The notes under the pieces are model-generated. The model did no database searches and had not been told where the DNA came from. It worked only from the letters and a program-made list of their open reading frames with translations. From Kapaibacterium sp044224925 (GTDB lineage Bacteria; Bacteroidota; Ignavibacteria; Kapaibacteriales; Kapaibacteriaceae), in assembly GCA_044224925.1 (NCBI GenBank), contig JBGAJM010000005.1:192752-256751 (forward strand): a stretch of DNA of 64,000 nucleotides, in the 5' to 3' direction. The position numbers and the translations under genes were made by a program. Shown in pieces: positions 45,412 to 54,976 of this stretch (within the stretch, counting starts at the first letter, position 1; every line of letters begins with the position of its first letter).

Positions 45412-47202
45412 TCAATATACTTCAGTTTCGCCGCTTGCAGATAGACCAGCGTTGGCAAGCCAATAGGTGACCATGCTGCCTTTCCCCTTGACATCGATCA
45501 CACCTCGTTCCTGAATGTGGAACTCGTGTACGACGGTATCATCGGGTTGATCGTTGGTGCGCGATTCAGGATCGAGTTCGGCGGCGAAGGCAGCAGATAC
45601 GTGAATGCGGCCTTTGTCGCCCGTGCTCTCCATGCGTGATGCGACGTTCACGGTGTCGCCCCAGACGTCGTACTGCAAGCGCCCGGTGCCGATCACGCCG
45701 GCCGTGACCGGACCGCAGTGAATGCCGATACGAAGGAGCAATGGTTCTCCCGATGGCCACGTGATGCCGTGTTCCAACATGGCAAGGGAAAAGAAGGCCA
45801 TGCGGCGGGAAGGAGCGTCTCCTCCATCACCCAAGGGAAAGGCAACGGCCATATAGGCATCGCCGATGGTCTTGACCTTGGTGATGGCATATCGTTCACA
45901 CAAGGAATCAAAGGACGCGAAGAGTCGGCCTAAGAGTGAGGTCACAACGGTAGAGCCAAGCTCTGATGCATGCGAAGTGAAACCAGCCACATCGCCGAAG
46001 AGGACAGCGGCGTTGTCGTGGTCATCGCCGGATACATCCTCACCGCGAATGATACGATCGGCCACCTGTTGTGGAAGTGTGGCGAACAAAATGGCGCGCT
46101 CCCGCTCTCGATGCTGTTGCAGGTCAGCGATCTCTCGTTGTTTGGCATGCATGACAAGACGTGTTGTCGTCTGACGACCACGCAACAGGTCGTTGGCCTT
46201 CATGTACTCGTCGTTGTGCTTGACGTATCCATCGAGATCACCACGTCGTTTCGCAAGCTCACGACATTGCTCGTGAAACGATGCCACAAAGACGGTCCGC
46301 GATTGCTGTACCGCATCCTCCAGCGCCGTGGTGAACACGTCATACGCACCATCAACATCGTTGTTGGCAAGTCGAATGTTGGCTTCAAGCTCACACTTCA
46401 GGAGGCGCATTTGCGGATCTGTAATGTCAATGTCGGCCACACTGTTCAGACATGCTTGTGCTGCCTCGATATTGCCGGCACCAAGGTGACTCGAACCAAG
46501 GTGAATGGTGGCATGGAGCTGCAAGATGTGGAGACCCTCGGTTGCAGCGATATGATGCGCCTCTTCCAGGACAGTGTGCGCCTTGGTGTACTGATGGAGT
46601 CGCAACAATGTGGCGCCAATGTTCAGGTGCATCTTCGTGATGCCCACCACATCGTCGCTCTGGCGGTACAACTCCATGGCTCGTGTGAAGAGCTCGAGGG
46701 ACACGTCGTCGTCGCCACTCTGTTGATGTACGGTGGCAAGGGCACTCAGATTGTGTGCCTGCCAAATCACATTCCCACGTCGCTCGTTGATATCTAGGGC
46801 GCGATGCAAGTGATCGAGAGCGGCGGGTAGGTCTCCGGTCTGCTCGAACAACCGCGCGATGTTGTGCAGCTCCGCCGCCATGCGTTCTTCATTATCCATG
46901 TCCTGCGCTGCCTGCAACGCGGCGGTCATGTATTCGAGCGCCTCCGCAAGCGAGCCCGCGCTTGCCAGTGCTATGCCCATCGTCGAACGAGCCATAGCGA
47001 TGCCCATGATGTTCGCCGTGCCGGAACTGATCTGAAGTGCACGTTCGCAGATGTGAAGGGCCGTCGTTACGTCGTCATGACCTAAGCACGCTCGTGCTGC
47101 ATGGATCAGACGTTCCGCGATCGCATCCAATGCGCCCGTGTCTCCACCGGCCATTGCGATCTCGGCCTCGATCGTCTCGAGGTCGACCCCTGCTGTGCTC
47201 AT
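45412..47202 (-). CDS. TPR-repeat class III adenylyl cyclase
   Basis: 596 residues from ATG 47202 (MSTAGVDLETIEAEIA), chosen because it matches the start of the paralogue at 42589; the frame is open to 47259. TPR units (NIARLFEQTGDLPAALDHLH, LSALATVHQQSGDDDVSLEL) are followed by the linker RGRQTTTRLVMHAKQREIAD and transducer LFATLPQQVADRIIRGEDVS. Catalytic residues are D404, D448, K444, D512, N519 and R523, all adenylyl type. It is the first gene of the operon 47202-40601. Confidence 0.92.
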   Translation of the reverse strand: MSTAGVDLETIEAEIAMAGGDTGALDAIAERLIHAARACLGHDDVTTALHICERALQISSGTANIMGIAMARSTMGIALASAGSLAEALEYMTAALQAAQDMDNEERMAAELHNIARLFEQTGDLPAALDHLHRALDINERRGNVIWQAHNLSALATVHQQSGDDDVSLELFTRAMELYRQSDDVVGITKMHLNIGATLLRLHQYTKAHTVLEEAHHIAATEGLHILQLHATIHLGSSHLGAGNIEAAQACLNSVADIDITDPQMRLLKCELEANIRLANNDVDGAYDVFTTALEDAVQQSRTVFVASFHEQCRELAKRRGDLDGYVKHNDEYMKANDLLRGRQTTTRLVMHAKQREIADLQQHRERERAILFATLPQQVADRIIRGEDVSGDDHDNAAVLFGDVAGFTSHASELGSTVVTSLLGRLFASFDSLCERYAITKVKTIGDAYMAVAFPLGDGGDAPSRRMAFFSLAMLEHGITWPSGEPLLLRIGIHCGPVTAGVIGTGRLQYDVWGDTVNVASRMESTGDKGRIHVSAAFAAELDPESRTNDQPDDTVVHEFHIQERGVIDVKGKGSMVTYWLANAGLSASGETEVY

Positions 47203-47306
47203 TTGTGCTCCCAACGGTATACCGGCATGCGAACCTTTGCTGATGGCCAAAGATAGCACGCATGCGAGATGCTGACCACATTCGAACGTTGCCGTAGATT
47301 CGCGGC

Positions 47307-47597
47307 ATGAACCTACGACAACAACTCAATGATGCGAAACACGCGTCCGATGAGTCAGCTGTGGAAGCGTTTATCGTGCGCCTTCGGCAGCAGAGCGACG
47401 CAGAATCGAAACTCTTGCTGAACCTGGCGAGTGCCTGGCTGATGACGCGACGCGGCGACCTGGCATCCTATGTGGAGCACAGTACGGCCTATCATGCGAT
47501 CGATAAAGAGCTGCGCGGCTGAGAGGCGACGCGAAAGATCGCCGAACTTGAGCAGCAAGGCGAGCGGATACGAAGAGAGGAAGAACTCCGCCGATAG
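47307..47597 (+). pseudogene. Decayed fragment of a TPR adenylyl cyclase gene
   Basis: The frame from ATG 47307 encodes 71 residues (LNDAKHASDESAVEAFIVRL and onward), stops at TGA 47520-47522, and continues in the same frame to TAG 47597. On both sides of the TGA it aligns with the linker of the neighbouring cyclases: GDLASYVEHSTAYHAIDKEL-RG-stop-EATRKIAELEQQ against LRGRQTTTRLVMHAK. The TGA replaces a conserved Arg/Gln codon, as one C-to-T change in CGA or CAG would largely explain for CGA. Most TPR units and the whole cyclase domain are missing. It is divergent from the cyclase at 47202. A short expressed peptide cannot be excluded. Confidence 0.75.
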
Positions 47598-47736
47598 TGT
47601 GACGTGTTCGATCCGATCATACAGATGTAGCATTGTAACGGTATTCCTCTGAAATTTGGTATCGTTTTTGATTCTCGTGTTTGCATCGAGAGTGCTCAAA
47701 GCACGTATTGTTTCCGTCCTTTGTTGAGGGGTATCT

Positions 47737-50271
47737 ATGCGCCGTAGTGTCGCCGTTTCGCTTCGCCTCGCTGCCTTACTCATGCTTGCAGTTCTTTCCG
47801 TCCGTGCTCAAGCGACCGGACCAACCTATGAACAGCTCGTCGGACCGAGCTCCACGCAGGGCACGGAGTTCTGGATCGCCATTCCTCCGAATGAAACGCC
47901 CGGGTATCCGGTGACCGGTCTCGAGATCTATTTGGCATCGGCCTATGACTCGGAAGTGACCGTCTTCGATGCGGGAATGCAGAAGACCTACAAGAAGACC
48001 ATCAAGCGCGGACAGATCCTTACGTTGACGGATAGAAAGGGTGAAACGGATTGGGCGTGGGAACTCCGAAACAGTGAAACGGTGGAGTCGAAGGGCATCA
48101 GGATCACCGCTCCCAAGCCGATCGGTGTCTACGTGATCAATTCGAAGGTGTTCTCTACCGACGGCTATCTGGCCATCCCCACGAAACTGTGGGGTACGGA
48201 GTATGTGGCCATTTCGTATTACGACTTCAAGGAGATCCGCGATTGGGCAGGCGGATTCATGGTGATCGCGAAGGAAGACGGCACGGAAGTGTCCATCGAT
48301 CTCAAGGGTGTTGGTGCGAACGACGGACAGACGATGGGTGGTCGCAAGATCAACACGGGGCAACCGTTCACGGTCACCTTGCATGAGGGAGAGACCTACA
48401 TGGTGCATGGTGACGGAAAGACGCGCGCTCTCTTCGATCTGACCGGATCACGCATCAGATCCTCAAAGCCGATTGGGCTCCTCGGATTTCATCAGCGGAC
48501 AACGATGCCCAACCTGTTAATGAACGGGAACGGTCGAAACCACCTAGTGGAAATGCTCCCACCGGTGAGCGCGTGGGGAAAGACCTACACCACGGTTGAG
48601 TTGTCCAGAGAGCACAAGTACATTGGTCGCGGTGACATGTTCCGTGTTGTCGCTGCCGAGCCCTCGACGCTGGTCTCGTATGAGTACTTCGACAAGACCA
48701 CAAAAGTGAAACTCGGCGGGTCGACGTTCACTCTGCAGAATGCCGGGGACTTCAAGGATATTGCACAGTCGGCAGATCCCATCGCCCTTCCCGAGGGAAC
48801 GTCTGTTTGGACGTCGGACAAACCGATCTTCGTCATGCAATATTCATGTTCCTCTTCGTGGGATGGTGATATCACCCTCGATCCATTCATGCTGAACGTC
48901 ACACCGGTTGAACAATTCGCAAAGCAGACGATCTTTCAGCAACCAACGTATGTGGCGTTCAAAAAGCATCGTCTGAACTTGATCGTGCAGACGGATACGG
49001 CCAGTCCCGATCTCATCGACAATCTCAAATCGCTGAACATCGACGGCGTGCCATGCTGGAGCGATCCCAAGGCCTATAGTCCAACGCTCCTTTCAAATCG
49101 CATTCCCGGAACGGATCTGTATTGGACGTCGATCGATTTCGATTCATCGGCATCATCGCACACGGTTGCCGGGAATGGCAACGTGAAATTCGGTGGCTAT
49201 ATCTACGGGTTCGGTCAGACCGATGCATACGGATGGCCCGCTGCGGCCATCGTGGACGACCTGCAGGACACGACCGCAGACACCGTGGCCCCTGCCATCA
49301 CAAGAAGCGGCACGCCTGATTCCATGGTGATCTCGTTGACGGAGTCGCGTGTTGCACTTGATCCGAATGTGCCCGCACCATTCACGGTGGATCCGAATGC
49401 GTCCGGCATTGCTGAGATCGCCCTTGTGAGCAATGCACCGGGTAAGGTCTCTTCCAACTATGCGATCTCCGGCGGAGCTGGGATCTACTTCCCTCGACAC
49501 AACGCTCCGAAGTCCACAACGTTCACGCTCTCCGTGATCGATCGATCGAAGAACGCCGTCGCCTTCTTCTACGTGATGGATTGGGCCGGAAATGTTCGGT
49601 ACGATTCTGTCCGGTACACTCACGTCCCAAAACCCATCGACACACTGCGCCCCTTGTTCTCTTCGAAGAAGGGGTCTCCAAGATCGTACACAGTGACCGT
49701 GACCGAGGCACGGGACAATCCAAATCCTCCACGACCAGAACCACGCGATGGCGATCAGGTCGAGACAGGATTGGCCGATATCGGTCTGGTGCAAGGCAAC
49801 CCTGCCATGGCAAGTGTGAACTACGACCTTGTCTACGTTACCGACACGACGTTGAACAAAACACCAGCCTACAAGCTCTTCACCTTCATGCTCGTGGTAC
49901 AAGACACCACGCTCCCGGCAAAGGCCTACTACTATGCACGCGATCGTGCGAACAACGTTGCGATCGACTCTGTCTCCTACACACCCGTGATCACCACCAA
50001 CGTCGACGTCGTGACCGAGCCAGAACCATTCACCCTTGCCGCCTTCCCGCAGCCCGCCTCCGCGGAATGTCGTGTGCAGTGGACGAACGCTTCGGAGACA
50101 TCAGGGACCATGCGTCTCATCGATCTGCAAGGTCGCATGGTGTGGCAAGGTGGAGTGGCAGCAGGGCAGCAAGGCGCAACGATCAACGTTACGGACCTGG
50201 CGCGAGGCACCTACGTGCTTGCCGTGACCATTGGTGCGGACACGGCCACCATGCTCGTGCGGGTGAAGTAA
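47737..50271 (+). CDS. Secreted IgGFc-binding-like protein with T9SS sorting domain
   Basis: 844 residues with signal peptide SLRLAALLMLAVLSVRAQ. The N-terminal 500 residues (GTEFWIAIPPNETPGYPVTG, LEIYLASAYDSEVTVFDAGM, GLLGFHQRTTMPN) match the IgGFc-binding-protein N-terminal family. Two similar domains of about 110 residues follow (AITRSGTPDSMVISLTESRV, FSSKKGSPRSYTVTVTEARD). The T9SS tail is FTLAAFPQPASAECRVQW, LIDLQGRMVWQG, LARGTYVLAVT. Surface location is inferred. It ends 14 bases before the convergent cyclase stop. Confidence 0.84.
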   Translation: MRRSVAVSLRLAALLMLAVLSVRAQATGPTYEQLVGPSSTQGTEFWIAIPPNETPGYPVTGLEIYLASAYDSEVTVFDAGMQKTYKKTIKRGQILTLTDRKGETDWAWELRNSETVESKGIRITAPKPIGVYVINSKVFSTDGYLAIPTKLWGTEYVAISYYDFKEIRDWAGGFMVIAKEDGTEVSIDLKGVGANDGQTMGGRKINTGQPFTVTLHEGETYMVHGDGKTRALFDLTGSRIRSSKPIGLLGFHQRTTMPNLLMNGNGRNHLVEMLPPVSAWGKTYTTVELSREHKYIGRGDMFRVVAAEPSTLVSYEYFDKTTKVKLGGSTFTLQNAGDFKDIAQSADPIALPEGTSVWTSDKPIFVMQYSCSSSWDGDITLDPFMLNVTPVEQFAKQTIFQQPTYVAFKKHRLNLIVQTDTASPDLIDNLKSLNIDGVPCWSDPKAYSPTLLSNRIPGTDLYWTSIDFDSSASSHTVAGNGNVKFGGYIYGFGQTDAYGWPAAAIVDDLQDTTADTVAPAITRSGTPDSMVISLTESRVALDPNVPAPFTVDPNASGIAEIALVSNAPGKVSSNYAISGGAGIYFPRHNAPKSTTFTLSVIDRSKNAVAFFYVMDWAGNVRYDSVRYTHVPKPIDTLRPLFSSKKGSPRSYTVTVTEARDNPNPPRPEPRDGDQVETGLADIGLVQGNPAMASVNYDLVYVTDTTLNKTPAYKLFTFMLVVQDTTLPAKAYYYARDRANNVAIDSVSYTPVITTNVDVVTEPEPFTLAAFPQPASAECRVQWTNASETSGTMRLIDLQGRMVWQGGVAAGQQGATINVTDLARGTYVLAVTIGADTATMLVRVK

Positions 50272-50285
50272 CGCTGTAGCGGTCC

Positions 50286-52205
50286 TTAGTCGAGCGATCC
50301 ATCGGCGTCGGTGAGCCAGCATGTGACCATGCTGCCTTTTCCCTTGACGTCGATCGCACCTCGTTCACGGACCCGGAACTCACGCACTCCAGTGCGACCA
50401 ACGTCATCGTTGGTACGCGATTCAAGATCGAGTTGGGCGGCGAAGGCAGCAGATACATGAATGCGGCCTTTGTCGCCCGTACTCTCCATGCGCGATGCAA
50501 CGTTCACGGTGTCGCCCCACACGTCGTACTGCAAACGCTCGGTGCCGATCACGCCGGCCGTGACCGGACCGCAGTGAATGCCGACACGCACGTGGATCAA
50601 GGGGAAGCGATCGCTGATCGCAACGAGCATGGCGCGCGCTGCCCGTGCGGTTCGCAGGGCCACATCTCCATCGAAGGCCACGGACATGTAGGAGTCTCCA
50701 ATGGTCTTGATCTTCATCAGCCCATGCTCGGCAACAATGGCATCACACATCGTGAAGATCTCGCTCAAGAGGCGCACGACCTCGTCGGGAGGCATCGAGG
50801 CCGACATCGTCGTGAAGCCGACCATGTCGATGAACATCACCGCCGCACAGTCGAAGGAATCGTTCACGGTCTCACCTCGCATCACGCGCTCTGCGATGGA
50901 AGGCGGCAAGGTGGCATGGAGCAGTGTACGATGTCGCTCCGTCTCTGCGCGTTCCGCTTGAATGCGCTGCTCTGCTTCGAGCATGGTGAGTCGACGTGTG
51001 GCATCCTGTCCACGGATCTCGTCCTTCAACCGCTGATGCGCCTCCGACCATTTGATGTAGAGTTCAAAGTCGGCCAGCTCGCGAGCAAGTCCTGTGGCCT
51101 TTTCCAGCGCATCCTCCAATGCAGACGGGATGTTCAGCGCAGTGAGTTCGTCGATGGCCTCCTGCAACAGGGCCAAGGCTCCACGCAGGTCGCCGTCGTG
51201 ACGGAGAAGGGAGGACTGCACGACACGGGCCAGAACCCTTGGGAGTCGGTGCGCATCGACCAAGGCACGGTGCTCATGCAGCAAGTGTGATGCCTCGTCG
51301 TGCTTGTCCGCTTGGACAAGTGCAGAGCAGAGAAGCACAAGGGAATGGGCTTCCTCGCCTTGAGCGCCAACGTCCTTTGCTGTTTCATACGAACGCTGAA
51401 ACCACGTGCATGCCTCGTCTAGCATCTTGCGGAGGGCATACGTGGATCCGAGCTCACGAAGGATCGAGATCTCGGCATACCGGTCGCGCGCTGTGCGTAC
51501 GAGGTCGAGTGCGCGAAGCTGGTGGTCCACGGCCTCTTCATACCGACCGATGTTCCGATAGACCACGCCGATGTTATTCAGGGGATCAACAGCGCGGCGG
51601 TCAAGTCCGTCCGCCTCGAACATCTCCAGTGCTCGAAGAAAGTACGAGAGTCCGTTGACGAGGTCGCCGCTATCCGTGTAGGTGCTACCGATGTTCGAGA
51701 GCGCAGTACGGATCCCGCTGCGTTCACCGAGTTGTTCGTAGATGTCCAGGGCATGCACGAACATCTCCATCGCCGGTGCGAACTCCGTTTGCTGAAAGTA
51801 CGCTACGCCAAGATTGATGTAGACGTTCGCGGCATTCTCACGATCGCGTCGTTCGAGAAAGGCTTCAAGTGCCTGACGGAACCAATAGATGGCATGGACA
51901 TGATCGCCCATGCGTGCGTAGACGGTGCCGAGGTTGCTCTGGACGGACGAGGCGTCAACGGCGACATGATCGACCTGGGCGAATCGATCGAGTGCGATCG
52001 TGAAATGCGTGATGGCCGCGTCGAACGACCCGGTCCACACAGCGTGCGTACCGCGCACATTGCTGGCCCATGCCTTCGCAATGCCCGTATCGAGTGCGTC
52101 GAGCTCGTCAGCGAGACGCAAGAGTGACGGCTCGTCCTTCGCACGGAACGCCTTCTTGACATCGGTGCGGACCTCATCGAACGATCTCACGTCCGCTCCA
52201 TCCAA
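50286..52205 (-). CDS. TPR-repeat class III adenylyl cyclase, apparent mosaic
   Basis: 639 residues. TPR units (NLGTVYARMGDHVHAIYWFR, NIGVVYRNIGRYEEAVDHQL), linker RGQDATRRLTMLEAEQRIQA and transducer LLHATLPPSIAERVMRGETV. The cyclase domain from about 451 has D460, D504, K500, D561, N568 and R572. Its first half is almost identical to the protein at 40601-42589 (LLSEIFTMCDAIVAEHGLMK). Its second half is almost identical to the one at 45412-47202 (TGDKGRIHVSAAFAA). In the final motif Tyr is replaced (MVTCWL instead of TYWL). It stands alone, convergent with a T9SS gene. Confidence 0.93.
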   Translation of the reverse strand: MDGADVRSFDEVRTDVKKAFRAKDEPSLLRLADELDALDTGIAKAWASNVRGTHAVWTGSFDAAITHFTIALDRFAQVDHVAVDASSVQSNLGTVYARMGDHVHAIYWFRQALEAFLERRDRENAANVYINLGVAYFQQTEFAPAMEMFVHALDIYEQLGERSGIRTALSNIGSTYTDSGDLVNGLSYFLRALEMFEADGLDRRAVDPLNNIGVVYRNIGRYEEAVDHQLRALDLVRTARDRYAEISILRELGSTYALRKMLDEACTWFQRSYETAKDVGAQGEEAHSLVLLCSALVQADKHDEASHLLHEHRALVDAHRLPRVLARVVQSSLLRHDGDLRGALALLQEAIDELTALNIPSALEDALEKATGLARELADFELYIKWSEAHQRLKDEIRGQDATRRLTMLEAEQRIQAERAETERHRTLLHATLPPSIAERVMRGETVNDSFDCAAVMFIDMVGFTTMSASMPPDEVVRLLSEIFTMCDAIVAEHGLMKIKTIGDSYMSVAFDGDVALRTARAARAMLVAISDRFPLIHVRVGIHCGPVTAGVIGTERLQYDVWGDTVNVASRMESTGDKGRIHVSAAFAAQLDLESRTNDDVGRTGVREFRVRERGAIDVKGKGSMVTCWLTDADGSLD

Positions 52206-52349
52206 TTGATATCCAATCCATCCTCCACGTTGACCCTGGCCGTTGAAGTGTGGTCAAAAATAGCACCGGAAGCAGGGAAGAATGGCACTACGTTCTCCCC
52301 TCGGTACCGCCCGTGGACGGATGGGAATGCCGATGAGCAGATGCATCGT

Positions 52350-54857
52350 CTACGGCAGCACCACCACGTTTATCGTACTTACGCCAGCACGGCATCGAAG
52401 CACAGCCGTGTAGGTACCGGATGCAACGGTGTGCACGTCCAGGATCGCCGTTGGATGTATCGGTTCCGTGCTGATCTGCGCAACCACGGTGCCGGTGAAA
52501 TCGACGAGCTCGATGGTCGCCGCATCCGCTGTTGCAAGGTGGAAGGTGATCAGGTCACGTGCCGGATTCGGCACCACGGAAAGGATCTGAGGTGTTGTGA
52601 TCGAGGCATCGTCGTGTACGCCGACGATGTAGTTCGCTCGTCCCGTGATGGCCGTCACGACGATCGTACCGCAGTCGACCTCGGCAACGAGCGTGTCGAC
52701 GTACTTCTGCCCTTTGTCCAGCAACAAGCACAACGAAATCGTACGCGCTTCTGCGGGTGCAAGCACGAAGGATCCCGTCGGGAACGTGAGGCCTGCGGTG
52801 TTCGCCTTTGTATGCAGTTGGTGTACCGTGAGCGAGGTCGTTGCACTTGGGTTGCTGATCGTGATCTCTCGGCACACCGACGTGGTGGGGGAGATCACAC
52901 CAAAGTCCAGTGTTGACGGTGCATCAATGAGCTGTTGTCCTGTAGAGCGATAGGTCCGCTCCACGTAGTTGCCGGACCGCGTCACAGCGCGGACGACACA
53001 TGCTGCATCGCGCGTAGGATCCACGGGCTTGAACACGAACGTGCCGGACTTGGCACCACTTGCCAGGGCAGGTTCGATTGTCATGGTGCAATTCGACATG
53101 CTATCGGCATAGACCATCGCCAACGCGCCACATGCACCGGATGATGCAGAGATGGACGCTGTACCAATGAAGGATCCGCACGATGATGGAATGTCAGTGA
53201 TGGCGACCGAGTCATCACATGGGATGTTGGTTGCAATGGCAACCGGCGTTCCATATGCTCTTCCTCTTTGCATTCCGTCCAATGAGCCGTAATTCCATGC
53301 ACACCATCGTACGGTGTCGGACGTGGATCTGATGATGTGCTCTCCAGCACCGATCGGCATGCGTACATACGAGTAGGGCGTTCCTGAAAGTACCGTGATG
53401 CTACTCTTCGCGATCGCAGATAGTTGTTTCCCATCGAGAAAGATGGATCGTTCGTCACCAGTCTGGAATGTGATATTGAAGAAATTGTCCATCCCCTCGG
53501 GGGCCACAAATGCGCCGCGCGTAGCCCATCGATCGACCGAGGGTACGATCTCCATCATGGCACAGCCATGCTCTAGGTTCGGATACTCTTGCCCTTCCTC
53601 ACCTTGCTTCCCTACACCATCCTGTTGAATGGATGTCGGGATCACAACGTACGCCCATGACTTTCCATACAACGCACAGGTAGCGGGCTTTGAGGTGCGC
53701 CACATTGCGGCATCGATCTGCGTTGGAACGATGTATGACTCGTTCGCATGAAGCGTGCGCACGGGGACGGAATCTCCATACTCCGAAACGTAGGACAGCT
53801 CCGTCCCATCTTCGATAGCATTGAACCGGATCACATCGCCCCGGTTATCGTCGATGCCATAGGCCACGCCAAGATCTGCAACAGAGTCGACGGTGCGTCG
53901 TGGAGTGTACATCGTTGGGATCGTGACGAACTCTGTCCCGGCAAGCTCCTGTGGCAAGAGGGCGTCGTGGACGTTGTTGCGGAGAAAGCTACCGGAGGTT
54001 TCTACGCCATCGGGACTGATCCATTTGGGTGGCATGACATCCGGATAGCGCATGATGGCAACCTTTGTGTGACCGGAGATCACGGCGATCGGCTTTGAGG
54101 AGGTGATCACGCTCCCCGAGAGATCAGTGGCGGCATTTCGAGCAAGACTCGGATCGATGCGTCCTTTGATGAGGAATACTTCGCCGTCGTTCAGTTCGAC
54201 AGTTCCGGTTCTGCCGGCCTTGACGGACGGACAGTCGGGCCCACCTTCCACGTCCCATGTCGGTGTGAAGTTCACAAGCGTACTGTCGTGTTGTGCGATC
54301 ACGATGATCTGTCCAGGCCGGTGTTGCAGCGTTGTCTTCCCGAACGCATCGTTGTAGAAGCACATCGCAGAATACTTTGTCCCCCATGCGGCAACCGGCA
54401 GGTGATGCGTGAGTTCGCCGTTCCCATACCATGCTTGATAGGTTGATACAGAGATCGGCGTGTTCGAAGTGATCTCGATCCCAACGCCTCGGATCACGCA
54501 TGATGTAGAAGCTTCATTCGTATCGGCACTTGGCATCATCAACGATCGCGGGATCGGAACGGCGATCACTCTGTTCGGATTCACGGTATAGGTCTTGTCG
54601 ATCCTGGTTCCAAGATCGTTCTTCACGGCGCTCGTGCGAACACGAACGACGGCCTTCATCGGCGAAGAGATGAACAGGATCATTGGATTCGGCAGCGGCT
54701 CCTCCGCCGCACTCACCCACACTTGCGGGAACGCCACCACGAACCGTGTCCCCTCGGAGACCGCCATCGTTCCGTGTCGGTCATCGGCATGCGCAACGGC
54801 CATGCATACCACGAAGCAAAGGCAAAGGAGGGCGGGAAGGCGGTAGGGGTACTTCAT
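52350..54857 (-). CDS. Secreted IgGFc-binding-like protein with T9SS sorting domain
   Basis: 835 residues with signal peptide RLPALLCLCFVVCMAVAHA. The N-terminal part (GTRFVVAFPQVWVSAAEEPL, NTPISVSTYQAWYGNGELTH, SGHTKVAIMRYPDVMPPKW, ELAGTEFVTIPTMY) parallels the 1506-residue protein at 29190 block by block. A choice-of-anchor module (TLDFGVISPTTSVCREITIS) and a T9SS tail (ILSVVPNPARDLITFHL, LVDFTGTVVAQI, VASGTYTAVL) follow. It lacks the long Ig-like middle of its larger relative. Function unknown. Confidence 0.85.
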   Translation of the reverse strand: MKYPYRLPALLCLCFVVCMAVAHADDRHGTMAVSEGTRFVVAFPQVWVSAAEEPLPNPMILFISSPMKAVVRVRTSAVKNDLGTRIDKTYTVNPNRVIAVPIPRSLMMPSADTNEASTSCVIRGVGIEITSNTPISVSTYQAWYGNGELTHHLPVAAWGTKYSAMCFYNDAFGKTTLQHRPGQIIVIAQHDSTLVNFTPTWDVEGGPDCPSVKAGRTGTVELNDGEVFLIKGRIDPSLARNAATDLSGSVITSSKPIAVISGHTKVAIMRYPDVMPPKWISPDGVETSGSFLRNNVHDALLPQELAGTEFVTIPTMYTPRRTVDSVADLGVAYGIDDNRGDVIRFNAIEDGTELSYVSEYGDSVPVRTLHANESYIVPTQIDAAMWRTSKPATCALYGKSWAYVVIPTSIQQDGVGKQGEEGQEYPNLEHGCAMMEIVPSVDRWATRGAFVAPEGMDNFFNITFQTGDERSIFLDGKQLSAIAKSSITVLSGTPYSYVRMPIGAGEHIIRSTSDTVRWCAWNYGSLDGMQRGRAYGTPVAIATNIPCDDSVAITDIPSSCGSFIGTASISASSGACGALAMVYADSMSNCTMTIEPALASGAKSGTFVFKPVDPTRDAACVVRAVTRSGNYVERTYRSTGQQLIDAPSTLDFGVISPTTSVCREITISNPSATTSLTVHQLHTKANTAGLTFPTGSFVLAPAEARTISLCLLLDKGQKYVDTLVAEVDCGTIVVTAITGRANYIVGVHDDASITTPQILSVVPNPARDLITFHLATADAATIELVDFTGTVVAQISTEPIHPTAILDVHTVASGTYTAVLRCRAGVSTINVVVLP

Positions 54858-54976
54858 AGTGTTCCTCGACAGAAAACGAGTAGTTTCGTTTCAAGGTATA
54901 CTCCGTCCTTATGGGTTTGGCAAACGAATGGAGTGACCGTCACGTATGAGGCGCATGTCATTCGAGTGCTCTTGAA

